A DNA stretch of 64,000 nucleotides from NCBI GenBank assembly GCA_018268075.1, contig JAFDXH010000217.1:1-64000 (forward strand), read 5' to 3'. Source of the stretch: Bacteroidota bacterium. GTDB taxonomy: Bacteria > Bacteroidota > Bacteroidia > Chitinophagales > Chitinophagaceae. Positions 1-7,650 of the stretch are shown here, piece by piece. The notes under the pieces were generated by a model. The model was not told where the DNA came from. It made no database searches and worked only from the letters and a program-made list of their open reading frames with translations. Each line of letters begins with the position of its first letter. The first letter of the stretch is position 1. The position numbers were made by a program, and so were the translations under genes.

Positions 1-365
1 AATTCCGGCAGGTCGTTGACCATTGCATTAATCTTTCGCTGCGCCTCATTGAGCGATACATCTGCATTGGCCTTATCTGTGAGTGTAATCATTACGATAG
101 ATACGCCTTCCAGTGATTTAGATTCTACCTTCTTTACGTTTTCGAGTGAGGAAACTGCGTCTTCTATTTTCTTTGTCACGGAACTTTCTACTTCTGAAGG
201 CGAGGCCCCGGGATATACGGTTTGTACGGTAACAACTTTTATGTCCATGTCTGGCACTAACTCATACCCAAGCTGCGTGTAGGCGAAGAATCCACCTAAT
301 GTAAGGATGATGAATAATACAATAATAAGAGACGGACGCTTTATGGATATTTCTGCGATTTTCAT
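1..365 (-). CDS. RND efflux pump inner-membrane subunit, N-terminal part (runs off the left edge)
   Basis: This is the first ~121 codons of an RND (AcrB/HAE1 type) proton-driven efflux pump; the rest lies beyond base 1. The N-terminus MKIAEISIKRPSLIIVLFI is the typical cytoplasmic amphipathic start and first transmembrane helix. It is followed by a periplasmic porter segment with GYELVPDMD and the YPGASPSEVE motif that are hallmarks of the family. The start is the ATG at 365, 21 nt after the stop of the adaptor gene, so it is the third gene of a leftward tolC-adaptor-pump operon. The pump would sit in the inner membrane and hand substrate to the adaptor and TolC-like channel. The substrate cannot be told from this fragment; a heavy-metal (CusA) pump is less likely but not excluded. 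Confidence 0.93.
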   Translation of the reverse strand, partial: MKIAEISIKRPSLIIVLFIILTLGGFFAYTQLGYELVPDMDIKVVTVQTVYPGASPSEVESSVTKKIEDAVSSLENVKKVESKSLEGVSIVMITLTDKANADVSLNEAQRKINAMVNDLPE

Positions 366-386
366 TTTAAAATCTTTTAGATGGTG

Positions 387-1442
387 TTATTGAATAATTT
401 GAATGGCTGCACTGTCAGACAAATTGATTTGCCCGGCCACGATTACCTGGTCTCCTTTTTGAATACCCGAAATAACTTCTATGGCATCGCCTGAAATTTT
501 TCCGGGTGTAACTGTAGTCAGGATAGCTTTGCCATCTTTTGCCACATAAACTTTATTGGAACTGATACTTCCTACAAATGCATCTACAGGAATCATTAAC
601 CTGCCGGTTGTATCGCGGTTGCCCAAATAAGCTGTACCATACATGCCGGCTTTCAGGCTGTTGCCTGCGTTCTCAACTTTTAGCTCAATCGGAAAAGTAA
701 GGTTGTCTGTAGCTTTTGGGGCAATAAAAGATACTTTTCCCTTCCATGTTTTGTTGGGTATCACGCTGGCGCTAACGTCTATTTCCTGTCCCTTTTTGAG
801 AACAGCCACATCTTTTTCATCTACGTTCACTTTTAATTTCAATGAAGACACATCAACGATATCAAACAAAACACCACCCGGTGAAACAAAAGAACCAGGC
901 TCTACTTTACGCTGATTGATGATTCCTGCAAAAGAAGCTTTTACATAAACATCAGTAACAGAAATTTGTGCGCTTTTCAGATTGCTCTTCGCATTGGCAA
1001 CTTCTAATTTCTTTTGTTGTACCTGTTGTTGTGTTACGCCGCCGGAAGCATAAGCGTTTTCATATCTTTCCAATTCAGATAGTGCATTTTGATACACCAC
1101 ATCTGCGTTGGAAACACTTACATTTTGCTTATCAGCTTTGATAACTGCCAACACCTGGCCTGCGCGTACATAGTCGCCTTCGCTGACTAAAACGCTGGTA
1201 ACCCGTCCTGCTATTTCGGTAGAAATTTCAACTTCCTGTGCCGGTGCAAAAATTCCGTTCACCAGGTTTTCTGCTTTTATGTTTCCAAATTCTGCTTCTT
1301 TTACTTTCACTGCTACAAATGGATTTTTTATTCCTACAGACGAAGCGATGGTTTCATTGCCTGCTTTGTTGGCTCTTACAACATAAAAAATTCCTGCGAG
1401 CGCTATGGTGATAATTACTATTGAAATGACTGTTCGTTTCAT
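387..1442 (-). CDS. RND efflux periplasmic adaptor (membrane fusion protein)
   Basis: This 351-residue AcrA/HlyD-family adaptor bridges the RND pump and the outer-membrane channel. It has an N-terminal membrane anchor (residues ~4-22), a lipoyl-like half motif around residues 70-100 (VEISTEIAGRVTSVLVSEGD), an alpha-hairpin rich in Gln/Lys/Ala (~110-165), the second lipoyl half (~165-190, including KASFAGIINQRKVEPGSFV) and beta-barrel/membrane-proximal domains to the C-terminus. Length is normal for the family. It starts 26 nt after the upstream TolC-like gene and ends 21 nt before the pump, consistent with one transcript. No lipobox is visible, so it is probably anchored by the N-terminal helix. 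Confidence 0.95.
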   Translation of the reverse strand: MKRTVISIVIITIALAGIFYVVRANKAGNETIASSVGIKNPFVAVKVKEAEFGNIKAENLVNGIFAPAQEVEISTEIAGRVTSVLVSEGDYVRAGQVLAVIKADKQNVSVSNADVVYQNALSELERYENAYASGGVTQQQVQQKKLEVANAKSNLKSAQISVTDVYVKASFAGIINQRKVEPGSFVSPGGVLFDIVDVSSLKLKVNVDEKDVAVLKKGQEIDVSASVIPNKTWKGKVSFIAPKATDNLTFPIELKVENAGNSLKAGMYGTAYLGNRDTTGRLMIPVDAFVGSISSNKVYVAKDGKAILTTVTPGKISGDAIEVISGIQKGDQVIVAGQINLSDSAAIQIIQ

Positions 1443-1468
1443 TGTTTCTGATTTTATTTTGTTTTAAT

Positions 1469-2812
1469 TTATTTGGTAAAAAATGGTATCAGGCTTCCCT
1501 GTGATTTTATTAATTGAATTTCGGCGAGCATGTAATCCAATGCTGCTGCTGAATAATTATCCTGAGCATCGGCGTAAGAATTTTCAGCGTCTAATAAGTC
1601 GGTCAGTGTAGCCAGGCCATTCCTGTAATTATTCGTTACATTATCAACAACATCTTTTGCGTATTGCTGATTTTCTTTTTGGATGTTAAGCGTAATCAAA
1701 GAGTTTTGAATTTGGGTATGCGCATTTTTCTGAGACAGCGACAAGGCCAGGCGTGTATCTTTTAAATCTTCCCGGTTCTTGTCTATATCTATTTGTGCCT
1801 GCTTCACTTTCGACCTGTTGCTGAAACCTGTAAAAAGCGGGATACTTAAATTCAAACCAATGCCTGAATAGTCTGACCAGTTCACACCATTATTTTTACC
1901 TGCGAAGTAGGGCATCCGTTGACCAATGCCTGCCAGTCCATAGTTTGCGGAAAGTGAGAGCGTAGGCAGGCTTTGGGCTTTGATTGCCGATTTGTTGAAT
2001 TGCAGCAGTTCTGCCTGCTTCTTCAATAATTGAACTTCGGTAAGCTGATTGATGTCAGTAAAATCATTCGCCAACAAACCGGAAACAGGTTGAAATGAAT
2101 TTTCGGCAATCATGAAATCATCTTCGATATTCATGCCTATCAAAAATTTCAACGTATTTTTTTGTTGTGCCAATTGATTGATCAGTTGCTGTTTTTTGCT
2201 CAACAGGTTGTTCAGCGAAACATTCATCCTGTCTAAGTCTATTTTTTTATTCAACCCGTTTTTGTACAGCGACTCAGATACACTTTTTATTCTTTGTGTG
2301 TTGGCGATTGTTGAATCCACCGTTTGTATCTGGGCATTAGACCGGAATATCTGGTAGTAACTATTTGCTACCTTTTCAATCACCTGTTCTTCAGTTAGAT
2401 TTCTGTTAAGCTCATAAAATTCGCGTGTGGACCTTGCTGCTTTCAATCCAATAAATAGGGCGTTGTTGAATATCTGTTGGGTAAGCTGTACTGAGGCCGA
2501 ACTTTGCCAGGGCTGGCCCATTTTAATATTCATGGTTTTGCCATCCATCGTGAGCGATGAAGTTTGAAGAATCGGATTATAAGTCAATCCGCCCTGTACA
2601 CTGATTTGCGGTAGCGCGCCAGACCTTGCTTCTTCAATTTTATACTCACTGTTGGTTACATCCATTGCTGCCTTCACGGCATCAGATTTATTTTTCAGTG
2701 CATAGTTAACTGCCTCTTTTAGTGAAAGCGTTTCCTGTGCAAAGCCCGTAAAACTAAATAAGAGAAGAAGCGGAACTAAGCTGATTGATTTTTTTATGTT
2801 CATTGTTTTCAT
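1469..2812 (-). CDS. TolC family outer-membrane efflux channel
   Basis: This 447-residue protein has a cleavable signal peptide (MNIKKSISLVPLLLLFSFTG, ending near FAQ) and two OEP repeats typical of TolC-like channels, with long Gln/Asn-rich helices (around residues 140-230 and 330-430). It forms the trimeric exit duct for the adaptor and pump encoded downstream. It is the first gene of the leftward operon. Two in-frame ATGs (residues 1 and 4) are possible starts. On its strand a sequence resembling the Bacteroidota -7 box (CAACTTTG, one mismatch) lies just upstream. No regulator gene is adjacent. Confidence 0.95.
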   Translation of the reverse strand: MKTMNIKKSISLVPLLLLFSFTGFAQETLSLKEAVNYALKNKSDAVKAAMDVTNSEYKIEEARSGALPQISVQGGLTYNPILQTSSLTMDGKTMNIKMGQPWQSSASVQLTQQIFNNALFIGLKAARSTREFYELNRNLTEEQVIEKVANSYYQIFRSNAQIQTVDSTIANTQRIKSVSESLYKNGLNKKIDLDRMNVSLNNLLSKKQQLINQLAQQKNTLKFLIGMNIEDDFMIAENSFQPVSGLLANDFTDINQLTEVQLLKKQAELLQFNKSAIKAQSLPTLSLSANYGLAGIGQRMPYFAGKNNGVNWSDYSGIGLNLSIPLFTGFSNRSKVKQAQIDIDKNREDLKDTRLALSLSQKNAHTQIQNSLITLNIQKENQQYAKDVVDNVTNNYRNGLATLTDLLDAENSYADAQDNYSAAALDYMLAEIQLIKSQGSLIPFFTK

Positions 2813-3106
2813 TTTTCGTAGTGCAAAGTTGTTTTGAACAAGCAGGGCAGGTTAGCGATAATGCTGCGAAACGGACAAATTGAGGGGTGAAATGTGAATG
2901 AGGGGAATGGAAATGTTTATTGTGGAAAATATTGTTTTTACATAATCACATTTCATATCTTATTTATCAGGTTAATCCTGATTTTTCAACATCAAAAGGT
3001 ATTTTTGTCTGGATCAACAATTCAAAGACCTTCCCGATTTTGGACAAGTAGAACGAGAAGTAATGAGACATTTGAAGAAAGTGAAATTTTAAAATGTGAA
3101 TATAGA

Positions 3107-3712
3107 ATGACCGAACGACAAATAAAATCCATTCAAACCAAAATCTTACGAATTAAAAAAGCGTTGGCAGACGACAAAAGACGCTGGGGCGGACAATACC
3201 ACGATGGTAGAGGGCTTCGCTATTTGCCACCTGAACAGTATTTGAGATTGCAGGATTATTCAGGAGCGCAACGCTATTTTAATTGGTTTCACAAAAATTT
3301 TCCCGACGATAGCGGCTATCCCGATTTTTTGTTTGAATGGACAATTACGCTTTTTTATTCCAGGAAAATCAAAGAAGCCGAAAACAAGGCAATCCAAACA
3401 CATTTCAGCAATCAACATTACTTTGACAAATTTTTCAATAAGCCAATAATCCGTTTAGACAAGCGACATCACTCACATTGGGATTATCCTGAAATGACAG
3501 AAAATTTTGCTTACTCATCAACACAAGAACACTTAGCGGAATTTACAAATTGGTTGGAACAGTTTGTAAAGTCAGATAAATTCACAACATCCGTAATCAA
3601 ATACAACAAACTTGAAGAACAGTTATCAAATGAATCTGATGTGCAGTGCAGGTCAATAATTATAGAACAAATGCACAAAATAAAATACAGCTCTATTTCT
3701 TCATTAGCCTGA
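3107..3712 (+). CDS. Hypothetical protein, ~201 aa
   Basis: I do not recognise a named family. The reading frame is open from 2894, but its first 71 codons look non-coding (odd hydrophobic then charged mixture), so I choose the ATG at 3107, giving MTERQIKSIQTKILRIKKAL. The protein is soluble, basic and mostly helical, with WGGQYHDGRGLRYLPPEQYL near residues 25-45 and a TPR-like stretch (YFNWFHKNFPDDSGYPDFLF) following. No signal peptide or membrane segment is visible. A different frame ends in a stop at 3092, only 14 nt upstream, and could be the tail of a lost partner gene. The gene sits between the efflux operon (divergent) and a porin-like gene and shows no obvious link to either. Confidence 0.6.
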   Translation: MTERQIKSIQTKILRIKKALADDKRRWGGQYHDGRGLRYLPPEQYLRLQDYSGAQRYFNWFHKNFPDDSGYPDFLFEWTITLFYSRKIKEAENKAIQTHFSNQHYFDKFFNKPIIRLDKRHHSHWDYPEMTENFAYSSTQEHLAEFTNWLEQFVKSDKFTTSVIKYNKLEEQLSNESDVQCRSIIIEQMHKIKYSSISSLA

Positions 3713-3903
3713 TTACACTTCTTCCATCTCATTTCCCTTTCACCAAACTCACGTCCCCGGTTCAGCCGCAGATTTGTCCGTTTCACCACCTTTCTGTTTA
3801 TCCCTGCCTGAAATGCTATTCATCTTTGCCCTGTCAAATCAAATAAAAAACAAAATGGTTTGATATAAACTATGATTTACAAACATTTTAAAAAACAAAA
3901 AAA

Positions 3904-4533
3904 ATGAAAAAAGTATTTTTCGCACTGGGAGGTATCCTGGTAGCACATGCAGGATTTTCACAAATCACTATTGACCCTGAAGTCGGTCTCAATTTTACGA
4001 ATCAGCGCACCGTTATCGGCAGCAACGATGCCATTAATCCGGACGCAACTGTAAGTTACAGCGCTGGCGTTGGCGTCAATATTCCCTTAACAGCAAGCGG
4101 CCTTTATGTGAAGCCGGGTGTTTCCTATCAAAAATTGGGCGGCGAAGTAAAAGCTGAAGGGATTAAAACTACCACCAACCTTCATTACCTGTCAGTTCCG
4201 GTTAACCTGGGCTATCGCTATCAAATCGGAGAAAAAGCGGGTGCACTATTCGCTGAAGCCGGGCCTTATGCAGGATTGGCCATAGCCGGAAATACAAAAA
4301 TTGCAAACGGCGAGTCAGGTAAGGTTACCAATGATATTTCTTTCGGAAGCGCAACAAATGAAGTAAACCGTTTTGACTGGGGATTCAACTTTGGCCTCGG
4401 ATACGAAACACCCTGGGGTGTGTATGTAAAAGGTGGCTATGGATTAGGGTTGGGAAACCTGTCTAACGTCAATGATCAGACTGTCAACAACAGGAATTGG
4501 AATCTCGGATTGGGGTATAGGATAAAGTTGTAA
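3904..4533 (+). CDS. Porin family outer-membrane beta-barrel protein
   Basis: A 209-residue protein with a signal peptide (MKKVFFALGGILVAHAGFSQ, cut after FSQ) and alternating amphipathic strands rich in Gly/Tyr/Asn. It ends in NWNLGLGYRIKL, a typical barrel C-terminus for this group. It fits the small OmpW/OmpX-like 'outer membrane beta-barrel' family of Bacteroidota, probably eight strands. The function is unknown; such proteins are usually structural or small-solute barrels. It is monocistronic, followed by a long perfect inverted repeat at 4577-4630 that may end its transcript. Confidence 0.85.
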   Translation: MKKVFFALGGILVAHAGFSQITIDPEVGLNFTNQRTVIGSNDAINPDATVSYSAGVGVNIPLTASGLYVKPGVSYQKLGGEVKAEGIKTTTNLHYLSVPVNLGYRYQIGEKAGALFAEAGPYAGLAIAGNTKIANGESGKVTNDISFGSATNEVNRFDWGFNFGLGYETPWGVYVKGGYGLGLGNLSNVNDQTVNNRNWNLGLGYRIKL

Positions 4534-4576
4534 CAGTAAATGGATAAAAAGGACGTATTCCTAAAATCATTAAAAC

Positions 4577-4630
4577 ACCGATGTGATAGCTGTTTCCATT
4601 TATTTGTGAAATATTTGCTATCACATCGGT
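4577..4630. repeat. Perfect 14-bp inverted repeat (hairpin) after the porin gene
   Basis: The arms ACCGATGTGATAGC (4577-4590) and GCTATCACATCGGT (4617-4630) are perfectly complementary across a 26-nt loop, and the loop itself has a short TTTC/GAAA pairing. It begins 44 nt after the porin stop. There is no T-tract on either side, so it is not a classical intrinsic terminator. It may be an mRNA 3' stabilising stem, a protein-binding palindrome or a small mobile palindrome. Confidence 0.6.
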
Positions 4631-4701
4631 TATAAAATCAAATGATATTCTCATAAATCTTACTTGAAGAAAGATATTTAATAACAACAAAAATTAAACC
4701 G

Positions 4702-5349
4702 ATGACAACTTTTTTTAAAACAATCCAAAAAACAGTAAAACACTGGTATGTGCCATTAATAATAGGAGTACTGCTCTTTATATTTGGTATTTATATTTTC
4801 ACAACGCCGCTGCAAACATTCGGCACATTGGCCGTTTTGTTCAGCCTTTCATTTTTGATTTCCGGTATTTTGGAAATCTGGTTTTCTCTTAGCAACAGAA
4901 ATGAATTGGAAGGATGGGGCTGGTATCTTGCCGGCGGCATTTTTAATTTGCTTGTAGGTATCCTACTTATTGCACAACCCGTAGTAGCTGCAGTAACCCT
5001 GCCTCTTTTTGTAGGCTTTGCTTTATTGTTTCGTTCCATCCAGGGATTAGGATTTGCCTTTGAACTTAAAAATTATGGTATATTAAAATGGGGGAATGTT
5101 GCTTTGGCAAGTGCCCTGGGAATTGTGTTTTCAATCATTTTATTATTCAACCCGATTTTCACAGGAATCTCTTTGGTAGTAATGACTGCGCTTGCCTTCA
5201 TCTTCTCAGGTATCAGCAGCATGGTATTGAGCTTTCAGTTGAAGAAACTGAAAAACATACCCGATAAAATTGGAAAAAATCTCAAAGACAAAATTGAAGA
5301 ATTAAAAGAAGAGTATAATGAAGCTATTGGTACACATCTTAGTTTCTGA
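4702..5349 (+). CDS. HdeD/DUF308 family integral membrane protein
   Basis: This 215-residue protein has about six closely spaced hydrophobic helices (residues ~18-185) arranged as repeated pairs, matching the HdeD (DUF308) family of acid-resistance-associated membrane proteins. The C-terminal tail (~185-215) is charged and helical (LKDKIEELKEEYNEA), which is longer than in E. coli HdeD. It would sit in the inner membrane. The role in this organism is not established; in E. coli HdeD belongs to an acid-stress island, but no such neighbours are present here. The next gene, lysS, has its own predicted promoter overlapping this gene's 3' end. Confidence 0.85.
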   Translation: MTTFFKTIQKTVKHWYVPLIIGVLLFIFGIYIFTTPLQTFGTLAVLFSLSFLISGILEIWFSLSNRNELEGWGWYLAGGIFNLLVGILLIAQPVVAAVTLPLFVGFALLFRSIQGLGFAFELKNYGILKWGNVALASALGIVFSIILLFNPIFTGISLVVMTALAFIFSGISSMVLSFQLKKLKNIPDKIGKNLKDKIEELKEEYNEAIGTHLSF

Positions 5350-5358
5350 TTACATTTG
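5327..5358 (+). promoter_or_regulatory. Predicted Bacteroidota-type promoter of lysS
   Basis: A TTG at 5327-5329 (-33 region) is followed after 21 nt by TACATTTG at 5351-5358, an exact match to the -7 consensus TAnnTTTG. The predicted transcript start is near 5365, leaving a leader of about 35 nt before the lysS ATG at 5400. The -33 element lies within the end of the preceding gene. Confidence 0.45.
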
Positions 5359-5399
5359 CAAAAAAATCAACACTTTTAATTAGAAACGACCCAACAAAA

Positions 5400-6923
5400 A
5401 TGAATCATAATCTTTCAGAACAGGAAATTATCAGAAGAGAGAAATTAGCCGAATTAACCAAATTGGGTATAGATGCTTATCCCGCAGCATTATATCCGGT
5501 AAATTCAAGCGCTGGGTTTATAAAGAATAATTATAAAGGCGAAGAAAATAAAAGTGATTTTGCTGACACCTGTATCGCAGGAAGAATACTTAGTATTCGC
5601 GATATGGGAAAAGCGTCTTTCGCTGTGATACAGGATGGCGGTGGAAAAATTCAGCTATACATTCGTAAAGATGATATAGCACCTGGTGAGGATAAAACAC
5701 TCTATGATATAGTGTGGAAAAAACTTATTGATATAGGCGATATTATTGGCGTAAAGGGGTATGTTTTTACCACTAAAACCGGCGAGACCTCCATCCATGT
5801 TACAGAATTTAAAATTCTTTCTAAATCTTTAAAGCCTTTGCCAATTGTAAAGGAAAAGGAGGGTGAAACATTTGATGAAGTAACTGATGCAGAATTTCGC
5901 TATCGTCAGCGATATGCCGATTTAATAGTGAACCCGCATGTAAAAGAGGTTTTTATTAAACGTACCAAAATGGTGAATGCGATTCGGGAATTCTTAAATG
6001 CTCAGGGCGGCTTTGAAGTGGATACGCCTGTATTACAAAATATACCGGGCGGGGCTGCGGCACGCCCTTTTATCACCCATCACAATGCATTGGATGTGCC
6101 GTTTTATTTGCGCATTGCAAATGAACTTTATCTGAAAAGATTGATTGTAGGCGGCTTTGAATGGGTATATGAGTTTAGCCGCAATTTTAGAAACGAAGGA
6201 ATGGACCGCACCCATAATCCTGAGTTTACCATATTGGAATTTTATGTGGCGTACAAAGATTATTTGTGGATGATGGAAACCACAGAGCAGATGCTGGAGA
6301 AGGCTGCAATTGCAGTGAACGGAACATCTAAGGTTCTTTCAGGAGAAAAGGAAATTGATTTTAAAGCTCCTTACAAAAGAATCACGATGTATGATGCAAT
6401 AAAAGAGTACACCGGAGTAGATATAAGCGCTCTGGATGAGGAAGGGCTGAGAGGGGTATGCCAACAGTTAGGCATACACGTAGATAAAACAATGGGTAAG
6501 GGTAAAATTATTGATGAGATTTTTTCAGAAAAATGCGAAAGCCATTTTATACAGCCTACTTTTATTACTGACTATCCTGTAGAAATGAGCCCCCTAACTA
6601 AGAAACACCGTAGCAAACCCGGATTGGTAGAGCGTTTTGAACTGATTGTAAACGGCAAAGAAATTGCTAATGCTTATACAGAACTGAATGACCCGATAGA
6701 GCAGAGGGAGCGCTTTGAGGAGCAGTCCAGGCTGATGGAGCGCGGCGATGATGAAGCCATGTTTGTAGATTACGATTTTTTGCGTGCACTTGAATATGGT
6801 ATGCCGCCTACAAGTGGTATAGGGTTTGGTATAGACAGGCTTGCTATGTTGCTTACTAATCAGCCATCTATTCAGGATGTATTGTTTTTTCCGCAGATGC
6901 GACCAGAAAAAATGGAAGGATAA
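5400..6923 (+). CDS. lysS: Lysyl-tRNA synthetase (class II)
   Basis: A 507-residue cytoplasmic enzyme that charges tRNA-Lys with lysine using ATP. The N-terminal OB-fold anticodon-binding domain spans ~50-150 (GRILSIRDMGKASFAVIQDG). The class II catalytic core follows, with motif 1 near residues 190-220, motif 2 (FRNEGMDRTHNPEFTILEFY, ~262-281) and motif 3 near the C-terminus (GMPPTSGIGFGIDRLAMLLT). Length and ending (DVLFFPQMRPE) are normal for bacterial LysS. Start is the ATG at 5400, and a predicted promoter lies 42 nt upstream. Confidence 0.98.
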   Translation: MNHNLSEQEIIRREKLAELTKLGIDAYPAALYPVNSSAGFIKNNYKGEENKSDFADTCIAGRILSIRDMGKASFAVIQDGGGKIQLYIRKDDIAPGEDKTLYDIVWKKLIDIGDIIGVKGYVFTTKTGETSIHVTEFKILSKSLKPLPIVKEKEGETFDEVTDAEFRYRQRYADLIVNPHVKEVFIKRTKMVNAIREFLNAQGGFEVDTPVLQNIPGGAAARPFITHHNALDVPFYLRIANELYLKRLIVGGFEWVYEFSRNFRNEGMDRTHNPEFTILEFYVAYKDYLWMMETTEQMLEKAAIAVNGTSKVLSGEKEIDFKAPYKRITMYDAIKEYTGVDISALDEEGLRGVCQQLGIHVDKTMGKGKIIDEIFSEKCESHFIQPTFITDYPVEMSPLTKKHRSKPGLVERFELIVNGKEIANAYTELNDPIEQRERFEEQSRLMERGDDEAMFVDYDFLRALEYGMPPTSGIGFGIDRLAMLLTNQPSIQDVLFFPQMRPEKMEG

Positions 6924-6965
6924 AGATTAGGGAAAAAGTAAAACACAATTTATATTGCGCAATAG

Positions 6966-7640
6966 ATGATTCCTTGGAATGAAATATTAATCCGGCTGCT
7001 TTTAGCAGCACTTTTTGGCGGGCTGGTGGGGCTCGAAAGAGAAAGGAAAAGTTGGGCTGCTGGTATGCGTACCCACATGATGGTGTGTGTAGGTGCAGCC
7101 TTGATTATGATCGTTTCGGCTTTTGGATTCTCAGATATACTGGGAACCCCCAACGTCACGCTCGACCCTTCAAGAATTGCCGCTCAGGTAATCAGCGGCA
7201 TTGGTTTTATTGGTGCAGGCGCTATTTTATTTACAAAGCCGGAAGGCACTATACGTGGGCTTACAACAGCCGCAGGCTTATGGACAGTATCGGCCATTGG
7301 TTTGGCCACGGGAGCAGGAATGTATTTTGCAGGTGTAGCTGCTACTATACTGGCACTCATAATACTATGGGTGCTGCAGCCTATAGAAAGGCGTTATGTA
7401 CAAAGGTTCAAGCAGAGAACCTTGAAGATTATCACTACCCCGAAAGTAAGTGTCTCAGACATTCTAAAGAAAATAGAATCCGTGGAAGGTATTTCCTTTT
7501 CAGATTTTGTGATGTTTAAGAATCAACATGAGCTTATGCTGCAATTAAGATTTGAAGAAAGCGATATTTCCAAACTGACTACCGTAATTGAAGACCTTCA
7601 AAGGGAAGTGGAAATAAAACAGGTGTATTGGAATAGATAG
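6966..7640 (+). CDS. MgtC/SapB family membrane protein
   Basis: This 224-residue protein has the MgtC/SapB fold. Four to five hydrophobic helices in the first ~140 residues include the signature GLERERKSWAAGMRTHMMV and GIGFIGAGAILF. A soluble ACT-like C-terminal domain follows (~145-224). MgtC proteins are linked to growth under low magnesium and to virulence in some pathogens; the biochemical role is not settled. It lies 42 nt after lysS in the same direction and is convergent with the ABC transporter (10-nt gap), with no recognisable terminator between them. Confidence 0.9.
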   Translation: MIPWNEILIRLLLAALFGGLVGLERERKSWAAGMRTHMMVCVGAALIMIVSAFGFSDILGTPNVTLDPSRIAAQVISGIGFIGAGAILFTKPEGTIRGLTTAAGLWTVSAIGLATGAGMYFAGVAATILALIILWVLQPIERRYVQRFKQRTLKIITTPKVSVSDILKKIESVEGISFSDFVMFKNQHELMLQLRFEESDISKLTTVIEDLQREVEIKQVYWNR

Positions 7641-7650
7641 TTCAACTTAT

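Noticed and set aside
2894-3106. 71-codon N-terminal extension of the hypothetical gene
   Set aside because: Composition is unlike coding sequence and overlaps a better candidate vestige in another frame; an ATG with a sensible N-terminus is present at 3107.
7052-7519. 155-residue ORF inside the MgtC gene
   Set aside because: It is another frame of a clearly conserved gene and its product is rich in Cys, Trp and His without a pattern.
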